Assembly (NCBI RefSeq): GCF_007845645.1
Contig: NZ_VCQV01000014.1
Span: forward strand, 1-64,000
Source of the DNA: Leekyejoonella antrihumi
Lineage (GTDB): Bacteria; Actinomycetota; Actinomycetes; Actinomycetales; Dermatophilaceae
DNA: 64,000 nucleotides
Direction: 5' to 3'
The position numbers and the translations under genes are program-made. Of this stretch, positions 33,734 to 39,896 are shown in pieces; positions within the stretch are counted from its first letter, which is position 1; every line of letters begins with the position of its first letter. The notes under the pieces are model-generated. The model was not told where the DNA came from. It saw only the letters and a list, made by a program, of their open reading frames with translations, and made no database searches.

Positions 33734-35194
33734 TCAGCGCAGCTGGCGACGCGCGCCCTCGCCGAGGATCCGCATGCCGTCCCTGATGGACCGCAGCGGG
33801 ATCGCCGCATAGCCGAGCCGAAGATGGTTGCGTGGTGGCGGATCTGCGTAGTAGTAGATGTCACCGCGTTCGAGGAGCACTCCTTGTGCCTCCAGCTCGT
33901 GGCTGAGGCCGGGCGCGTCGAGCCGCGGTGGTCCGGTCACCCACAGGCTCATGCCGCCGGGCGGGAAGTCGGTGGGATGCCAGGGCAGGAACTCCTCCGC
34001 GGCGGCGGTGATCGCCTCCCAGCGCTCCTTGAGCCGGCCGCGCTGCCGTCGCAGGGAGCGGTGGTAGTCGCCGCTCTCGATGAGTAACGCCATGGCGCGC
34101 TGCTGGTGGCCCGAAGGATGCCGCAGGACGTACCGCCGCAGCTGGCGCAGCTCACGGACGAGCGGCTCCGGGCCGACGAGATAGCCGAGCCGCAGGCCGG
34201 GCGACAGGAACTTGGAGAAGGTGCCGAGGTAGACCACGTCACCGGTCTCATCGAGGGCCTTGAGCGCCGGCGTCGGACTGCCCTGGTAGCGGAACTCGCT
34301 GTCGTAGTCATCCTCGATGAGAATGGTACCGGCCCGAGATGCTTTGCTCAGCAGATCGATTCGCCGTTCCATCGCCATCGTCACGTTGGTCGGGTGGTGA
34401 TGGCTCGGCGTGACCATCATCAGGTCGGTCCCGGTCAGGTCCTCGGGTGGTCGCACGCCTCGTTCGTCCACGGGCACGCCATACACACGGGCTCCCGAGC
34501 GTCGGAAGATGTGCCGGGCATCCAGGTATCCCGGATCCTCGAGCGCGACGGTCGACCTGGAGTTCAGCAGCAAGGTGGCGAGCAGATCCATGCCTTGCTG
34601 GGATCCCACGGTGATCATGATCTGGGCCGGGTCGACGTGGATGCCGCGAGAGGGCAGCAGCTGACGCCTGATCTGGTCGACCAGCATCGGGTCGTCGTCA
34701 CCCACGCTGTCGCGCAGGCTGGCATACGCATGCGGCTTGTAGAGCGCGTCGCGCAGGCAGCGGACCCAGTCGCGCGCCGGGAAACCGTCGATGTCCACCT
34801 GCCCGGCAACGAACGGATAGGCGTAGGTGTGCCAGTCGGGCCACTTCTCGACGTGCGGCAGGTCCGCGTCGGGGAAGCTCCGAATCCGCTTGTCCCACTG
34901 GATCTGGGGCGCCGGCGTGCTCGGCTGGTGGGCGCGGGCTGCTTCCATCTCCGAGTTGACGAATAGGCCCTTGCGCTCCCGGCCCTGGATCAGTCCTTCG
35001 GCGATCAGCTCCTCGTAGGCCAGTGTGACGGTGTTGCGAGAGACGCTGAGCTCCTCGGCGAGCTCGCGCGAGCTCGGGAGGCGGTGCGACAGGTCGAAGG
35101 TCCCGGTCGCGATGCCGCGTTCGATACCGCGGCGGACCTGACGGTAGATCGGCTCCGAGGACTCGCGGTCGATGCTGATGAGCGTGCGAGGCAT
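33734..35194 (-). CDS. tauR: MocR-family (GntR-aminotransferase fusion) regulator, TauR-like
   Basis: A 486-aa chimeric regulator: an N-terminal GntR winged helix (ESSEPIYRQVRRGIERGI..., LPSSRELAEELSVSRNTVTLAYEELIAEGLI, about residues 10-75) joined to a fold-type I aminotransferase domain with the PLP lysine in GTFSKFLSPGLRLGYLVG. MocR proteins TauR, GabR and PdxR use PLP adducts as signals. Divergent placement from tpa (taurine-pyruvate aminotransferase) and the shared CATCTGG direct repeats at tpa and tauC support a TauR-like activator role. The ATG at 35194 is preferred over upstream in-frame codons. A GabR-like role is the alternative. Confidence 0.85.
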   Translation of the reverse strand: MPRTLISIDRESSEPIYRQVRRGIERGIATGTFDLSHRLPSSRELAEELSVSRNTVTLAYEELIAEGLIQGRERKGLFVNSEMEAARAHQPSTPAPQIQWDKRIRSFPDADLPHVEKWPDWHTYAYPFVAGQVDIDGFPARDWVRCLRDALYKPHAYASLRDSVGDDDPMLVDQIRRQLLPSRGIHVDPAQIMITVGSQQGMDLLATLLLNSRSTVALEDPGYLDARHIFRRSGARVYGVPVDERGVRPPEDLTGTDLMMVTPSHHHPTNVTMAMERRIDLLSKASRAGTILIEDDYDSEFRYQGSPTPALKALDETGDVVYLGTFSKFLSPGLRLGYLVGPEPLVRELRQLRRYVLRHPSGHQQRAMALLIESGDYHRSLRRQRGRLKERWEAITAAAEEFLPWHPTDFPPGGMSLWVTGPPRLDAPGLSHELEAQGVLLERGDIYYYADPPPRNHLRLGYAAIPLRSIRDGMRILGEGARRQLR

Positions 35195-35280
35195 GGCTCC
35201 TCCATCGGTTCGAAGTCGGCGCGAAAGCCCCAGCAGCCCAGCGGGATCGCCAGCAATCCCGTGCTCATGCTGGGACGCCC

Positions 35281-35377
35281 GACCTGGACTGGACACGCAC
35301 CAGGTCTGCGCCTCTTGACAGTACCAGCATCTGGCTCCCTCGATCGGGTCTCATCTGGTTCTGGCGAGGTGCCAGAA
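35281..35377 (+). promoter_or_regulatory. tpa control region: MocR direct repeats and inverted repeats
   Basis: GCATCTGGCTCC starts at 35327 and a second CATCTGG lies at 35352-35358, exactly 24 bp downstream of the first CATCTGG (35328), matching the tauC site. Directly after it TTCTGGC (35359-35365) and GCCAGAA (35371-35377) form a perfect 7-bp inverted repeat. Upstream GACCTGG (35281-35287) pairs with CCAGGTC (35300-35306) and encloses a CTGGACTGGAC direct repeat. TTGACA at 35315 has no good -10 at standard spacing, as expected for an activator-dependent promoter. Confidence 0.7.
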
Positions 35378-35431
35378 AGAGATGGATGCTCGACATATCT
35401 GCACCTACGCAACCATCGAAGGAGTCCGGCC

Positions 35432-36793
35432 ATGGAGACCCAGCAGCTACGCGATCGTGCGCGCAAGCACCTTGTTCAGCACTTCACCCGTAGCGACACG
35501 GTAGGCGGTGACTTCCCGATCTTCGTGTCCGGCGACGGTTGCTACCTGACCGACAGCGATGGCAATCGCCACCTGGACGGGCTGGCGGGGCTGTTCTGCG
35601 TGAACATGGGCCATGGTCGCAAGGACATCGCCGCGGCCGCGGCCGCGCAGTTCGAGCAACTGGCCTATGCAAGCAACTGGGGTATGGCGCACCCGGCCGC
35701 GATCGATGCGGCAAGCCTCATCGCCGAGCTTGCTCCCGAAGGCCTGGACACGACCTTCTTCGTCAACTCCGGTTCGGAGGCAGTCGAGTCGGCAATCAAG
35801 TTCGTCCGGCAGTACCACCAGGCCCAGGGGCAGCCGGAGCGCACCAAGATCATCAGCCGGAACATGGCCTACCACGGCACGACGCTGGGCGCCCTTGCCG
35901 TCACCCAGCTGCCGAATATCAAGAAGCAGTTCGGCCCCCTGATGCCCGGGACGTTCGCTGCGCCGAACACGCTTGGCTACGTGGGGGACTGCGGGCCCGC
36001 CGAGGACCTCGACTGCGTCAAGGGGTTCGAGGAGATCATCGAGCGCGAGGGTGCGGACACGATCGCTGCGATCTTCGCCGAGCCCGTGCAGAACGGTCGC
36101 GGCGCACTGGTTGCGCCCGATGGCTACTGGCAGGCGCTGCGCGACCTCTGTGACAAGCACGGGATCCTGCTGGTGTCCGATGAGGTCATCTGCTCCTTCG
36201 GTCGCCTGGGTCACTGGTTCGGCGCCGGATTCACCGGTGTGACACCGGACCTGATCACCTTCGCCAAGGGGTCGACCTCCGGCTACGCGCCGCTGGGCGG
36301 CGTCATCATCCGCACGGATCTGCTGGAACGCCTCTATGAGTCGCCCACTGGTGGAGCATTCACCCACGGCGCGACGTGGGGTGGCCACCCGATCTCGACG
36401 GCCGTTGCGACCGCGAACATCTCGGCGATGCGGGACGAGAAGGTGCTGGACAACGTGCTGGCGAACGGGCCACGAGTCATGCAGTCGCTGCAGGCCCTGA
36501 AGTCGGAGCACCGCAGCGTCAAGGACGTGCGAGGCGCCGGATACTTCTACTGCGTCGAGATGATGGCGGACCGGGATGCCGGTCGAGACTTCACCGACCA
36601 GGAGGCGCTCACGGTGCTGCGCAAGGTGCTGCCCGAGTCCTTCGCCAGCACGGGTGTGCTGCTGCGTGGCGATGACCGTGGCGCGACCAACCTGATGATC
36701 TCGCCGCCGCTCGTCGCCGGCGAGAAGGAGCTGGACGTCCTGCTGCACGGCGTCGACCAGATCCTGACGAACGTCGAGAAGGCGATCGTCTAG
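35432..36793 (+). CDS. tpa: Taurine-pyruvate aminotransferase (class III)
   Basis: A 453-aa class III PLP aminotransferase: VNSGSEAVESAIKFVRQYH (phosphate-binding), ISRNMAYHGTTLGAL, LVSDEVICSFGRLG (Asp on the pyridine nitrogen) and FAKGSTSGYAPLGG with the Schiff-base lysine. It transfers the amino group of taurine to pyruvate, giving sulfoacetaldehyde and alanine. Sequence alone would allow other omega-amino acid:pyruvate activities; context (xsc, pta, MocR regulator, tau-type operator) decides for taurine. GAAGGAG precedes the ATG at 35432, which is chosen over long in-frame extension from 35084. Confidence 0.85.
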   Translation: METQQLRDRARKHLVQHFTRSDTVGGDFPIFVSGDGCYLTDSDGNRHLDGLAGLFCVNMGHGRKDIAAAAAAQFEQLAYASNWGMAHPAAIDAASLIAELAPEGLDTTFFVNSGSEAVESAIKFVRQYHQAQGQPERTKIISRNMAYHGTTLGALAVTQLPNIKKQFGPLMPGTFAAPNTLGYVGDCGPAEDLDCVKGFEEIIEREGADTIAAIFAEPVQNGRGALVAPDGYWQALRDLCDKHGILLVSDEVICSFGRLGHWFGAGFTGVTPDLITFAKGSTSGYAPLGGVIIRTDLLERLYESPTGGAFTHGATWGGHPISTAVATANISAMRDEKVLDNVLANGPRVMQSLQALKSEHRSVKDVRGAGYFYCVEMMADRDAGRDFTDQEALTVLRKVLPESFASTGVLLRGDDRGATNLMISPPLVAGEKELDVLLHGVDQILTNVEKAIV

Positions 36794-36805
36794 TCCGTCG
36801 CATGA

Positions 36806-36835
36806 CCCGGGCACGGCTGGGCAGCCGTGCCCGGG
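36806..36835 (+). terminator. Perfect 13-bp hairpin between tpa and pta
   Basis: CCCGGGCACGGCT (36806-36818), loop gggc, then the exact complement (36823-36835). Lacking a U-tract and placed 12 bp after tpa, it could be a partial terminator or an RNA-processing stem that sets the tpa:pta ratio. No other promoter is obvious before pta. Confidence 0.65.
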
Positions 36836-36871
36836 CGCACCAGCAGAACTCGCGAACGAAGGAGCGCCACT

Positions 36872-37876
36872 GTGCCGAGCACGCTCAATGAGCTGTGGTC
36901 CGAGCGGATCGCCGATGCCTACGGAATGGGTTCTCCCCGCGTGGTGCTGGCTGAAGGCGACGACCCGCGGGTGCGTGCCGCATGCGAGTCGCTGATCGAC
37001 GCGGGTGTCACGCCGATCCTGCTGGGCAAAGCGGTCGGCGCGCTGCCGTCCGACGTCGACTACCGATCGATGGAGCAGGCGGCGAACGCACCGGTCCGCG
37101 CCGTGCTGAGTCAGGTGGCACAGCGGCGCAACTGGGATGAGCAGCGGCTCGCAGCGTGCCTGTCGGATCCGTTGTACGTCGCGGCAGCGATGGTGCGTGC
37201 GGGCACGGCGGATGCCGCAGTGGGCGGTGCGACCTGCTCGAGTAGCGAGGTGATTCGGGCGGCCCTGCAGGTCATCGGTCTGCAGGAGTCGGCGTCTCTG
37301 CTGTCCAGCTGTTTCCTGATGGAGCTGTCCGACGCGAGCCGCCTGGCCTTCGCCGACTGCGCCGTGGTGCCCAGCCCCGATGCGGACGGACTGGCGGAGA
37401 TCGCGATCGGCACGTCGGGCACCTTCGCGACCTTGACTGGCACGACGCCGGCCGTCGCGATGCTGTCGTTCAGCACTCACGGCAGCGCCTCGCACCAGGA
37501 CGTCGACCTGGTGCGGGAGGCGACCTCGCTGGTCCACGACCGGCGCAGCGATCTGTGCATCGACGGCGACCTACAGTTCGACGCCGCATTCGTGGACACT
37601 GTGGGCCGGACGAAGGCACCTCAGTCGGACGTCGCCGGGCATGCCAACGTCTTCGTCTTCCCCAACCTGGCGGCCGGCAACATCGGCTACAAGATCGCCC
37701 AGCGCATCGGCGGAGCTCGCGCCTACGGGCCAATCCTGCAAGGCTTGCGGGCACCGATGAATGACCTGTCCCGCGGTTGCGACGCGGAGGACGTCGTCAG
37801 CGTTGCGCTGATCAGCGCCCTGCAGGCGTCGGCAGCCGCGCAGCTGGTCCCGGCCGAAAGTCACCAGAGCGCATAA
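36872..37876 (+). CDS. pta: Phosphate acetyltransferase, short form
   Basis: A 334-aa short Pta converting acetyl phosphate and CoA to acetyl-CoA and phosphate. The family motifs are FPNLAAGNIGYKIAQRIGGARAYGPILQGL and NDLSRGC near the C-terminus, with no N-terminal DRTGG domain, as usual for forms partnered with xsc. GTG at 36872 follows GGAG with good spacing. In the taurine pathway it takes the Xsc product into central metabolism. No ackA follows. Confidence 0.92.
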   Translation: MPSTLNELWSERIADAYGMGSPRVVLAEGDDPRVRAACESLIDAGVTPILLGKAVGALPSDVDYRSMEQAANAPVRAVLSQVAQRRNWDEQRLAACLSDPLYVAAAMVRAGTADAAVGGATCSSSEVIRAALQVIGLQESASLLSSCFLMELSDASRLAFADCAVVPSPDADGLAEIAIGTSGTFATLTGTTPAVAMLSFSTHGSASHQDVDLVREATSLVHDRRSDLCIDGDLQFDAAFVDTVGRTKAPQSDVAGHANVFVFPNLAAGNIGYKIAQRIGGARAYGPILQGLRAPMNDLSRGCDAEDVVSVALISALQASAAAQLVPAESHQSA

Positions 37877-37936
37877 CCGTTGGAGGCAGCCGAGCCGACC
37901 TCAGCGGCCCGGCCGCGGGCGGATGGCCGGCTCGGG

Positions 37937-38671
37937 TCAGCTGGTGTGGCTGCTGACCAGGTGAGCGTAGACCACGACGTTGTCCAGGTAGTGGCCCCAG
38001 GCGCGGTCGAACTGGCCGGCGCATGTGATCAGTCGAAGTCCGGCGTGATTGATGTTGCCGTAGACCTTTTGGGTCGGGAAGTGGTTCTTGGGGTACTTCT
38101 CCAGACTGTCGACCCGGAAGGTGGCCACGGTGTGGTCGGCCAGTGTGACCTGGACCGTGTTTCCGGGCTTGAGCTGACCGAGGCGGAAGAAGATGGAGGG
38201 CCCGTCGGCGGCCGAGTCGATGTGGCCGACGATGACCGAGGGTCCGACCTGTCCGGGCGTCGGGGAGCCGGTGTACCAGCCCGGAGGCACGCCGCCGGTT
38301 GCCGGGGGGATGCCGATCGCGCCGGTGCTGTTGGTGCCGTATCCGGCGAGGTGGGCGTGCTTGATGCCGATCGCGGGGATGCTCAGCGCCACTGGCTTCG
38401 ATCGCGGCAGTACCGGGCCAACCACTGGTGGCGTGGACGGGCTCGCCGAGGAACCGGAGGATGCGGATGGCCGGGCGCCGGGCGTGCCGGGGACCGTGGG
38501 TGCGGGCAGGTTCCCTTCGGCGGCCGGGTTCGCGGCGGACGCCGCGGGTGAGGCAGCATGCACCTGCGCCCGGGAGGCGACGATCACCAGGATGATCGCC
38601 GCGGCCAGTAGCGCCGCGGCTACCGCGGTCATCAGATGACGACCGCGGTAGCCGAGTTGCTTTGTACTCAT
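37937..38671 (-). CDS. Class F sortase
   Basis: A 244-aa membrane-anchored transpeptidase with an N-terminal signal-anchor helix (about residues 14-36), a Pro/Ser/Ala linker, and a sortase domain with VIVGHID (catalytic His) and LRLITCAGQFD (catalytic Cys). GHYLDNVVVYAH follows, as in class F enzymes. It directly follows the gene for a secreted, C-terminally anchored protein (29-bp gap), the probable dedicated substrate. The 60 bp between its stop and pta hold only a GCCGAGCCG/CGGCTCGG arm pair. Confidence 0.88.
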   Translation of the reverse strand: MSTKQLGYRGRHLMTAVAAALLAAAIILVIVASRAQVHAASPAASAANPAAEGNLPAPTVPGTPGARPSASSGSSASPSTPPVVGPVLPRSKPVALSIPAIGIKHAHLAGYGTNSTGAIGIPPATGGVPPGWYTGSPTPGQVGPSVIVGHIDSAADGPSIFFRLGQLKPGNTVQVTLADHTVATFRVDSLEKYPKNHFPTQKVYGNINHAGLRLITCAGQFDRAWGHYLDNVVVYAHLVSSHTS

Positions 38672-38700
38672 GAAGGACCTAGTTCCTGATCAGATCCTGC

Positions 38701-39564
38701 TCAGTGCTGCTTGGCGTAGCGGCGACGGATTTCGAAGACCGCGCCCGCGCCCAGCAGCAGTGCGCCGGCCCCGTAGTACAGGCCGAGGTCCTGGGTTCCG
38801 GAGGTGGACCCGCCACCGGTCTGCACCCCACCGGAGGGCATCGTGTTCATCTGCGAGGCCACCAGCTTGCCGCACAGGGTCGGCGCGGTGCCGATCAGTG
38901 CGAGCTTCTTGGTCGCGCCGGGCAGTGTCACGCCCAGGGAGTTCGCCGTGGTCAGCGAGGCCTTGGGTGCGTTGGCCGGGTTCAGCCCGTGCACCACGAT
39001 GACGGCCTTGTTGTTCTTGATCGCCGTCATGGTGGTCTGGTTCATCGTGAAGGTGCGCTTGTAGGTGAAGTTCGCGCCGCTGGGTGCGACGGTCACGTCG
39101 GTGGCCGCGGACGCGCCGGTGCTGCCCTTGACCGACAAGGTGGTGCCGATCATCCCGTAGGCGGGCTGGCCCTCTACGGTGCTGATCACGCCGTCGCCGT
39201 TGGTGTCGGCGGAGGCGGTCGGGCAGGAGTCCTGGCCGTTGATGTGGATGTGCTGCACGTGCGGGAACGGTGCGCCGGCGAACGCGACGGGGATACCCAG
39301 CGCGGTCAGAGTCTTCTTGTCGGTCGGCAGGGTGGCGGCTAGGCCGGACACGTGCTCGGTGACCGTGGCCTGGTTGCCGTTCAAGGTCAGCATGAGCTGC
39401 CCGGAGACTGCGCCGGCCGGAGCGTTCGGGGACACCGCGGCCAGGTTCGCCTGGTAGCTGGTCCCGCCCGAGCCGGCGGCGTGCGCAGCCGGAGCTCCGG
39501 CGCCGAGTGCGGCAACACAGGCTGCGACTGGCAGGGCCGACAGCAATAGCTTCTTCTTCTGCAT
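38701..39564 (-). CDS. Secreted CHRD-like surface protein with EF-hand-type loop
   Basis: A 287-aa protein with a Sec signal peptide (MQKKKLLLSALPVAACVAAL...AHAA), a beta-rich domain resembling CHRD, a loop DTNGDGVISTVE that fits the EF-hand pattern (Asp1, Asn3, Asp5, Glu12), and a C-terminal helix plus RRRYAKQH charge cluster preceded by a Gly/Ser/Thr linker. No canonical LPxTG is seen before the helix, so either the sortase recognises another motif or the protein stays membrane-anchored. The ATG at 39564 is chosen because the signal peptide begins there. Confidence 0.8.
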   Translation of the reverse strand: MQKKKLLLSALPVAACVAALGAGAPAAHAAGSGGTSYQANLAAVSPNAPAGAVSGQLMLTLNGNQATVTEHVSGLAATLPTDKKTLTALGIPVAFAGAPFPHVQHIHINGQDSCPTASADTNGDGVISTVEGQPAYGMIGTTLSVKGSTGASAATDVTVAPSGANFTYKRTFTMNQTTMTAIKNNKAVIVVHGLNPANAPKASLTTANSLGVTLPGATKKLALIGTAPTLCGKLVASQMNTMPSGGVQTGGGSTSGTQDLGLYYGAGALLLGAGAVFEIRRRYAKQH

Positions 39565-39734
39565 GACTAGCTTCTTTCTCCCTCGGACGCCGACAGGGCG
39601 ATTGCACCGCCGGCTGCTTGGCACACCCGGGCATGTCAGGCGTCCCGATGCGCATTGCTCCGCCGCCGCCGCGAGATCAAACCCGCGGTGGTGGCAGTGT
39701 TCACCGGCCCTTGCTCACGGTTCCCGTTGATCCA

Positions 39735-39768
39735 GGTTGATCCGTGACCTCGCAGCCACGGATCAACC
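39735..39768. terminator. Hairpin between surface-protein gene and FAD/Fe-S oxidoreductase
   Basis: GGTTGATCCGTG (39735-39746) pairs perfectly with CACGGATCAACC (39757-39768) around a 10-nt loop. Leftward transcription from the FAD/Fe-S gene (stop at 39897) would meet it, so it probably terminates that transcript. The rest of 39565-39896 shows no gene. Confidence 0.6.
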
Positions 39769-39896
39769 CAGAGGGAGATCGTCAAGCCGACGAACATGAG
39801 TAGTTCGTCGCCCACTCGCCGGCGGATTGGTACTTCCGCGAACGACTTTTCCCAGGAGGGCAGAACGGTCCGATGCGCTGGACGCAGGGGGACGGG

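Noticed and set aside
35447-37537. A 696-codon minus-strand ORF opposite tpa and pta
   Set aside because: Composition is Arg/His/Gln-rich with no motif; the plus strand has clear class III aminotransferase and Pta motifs throughout.
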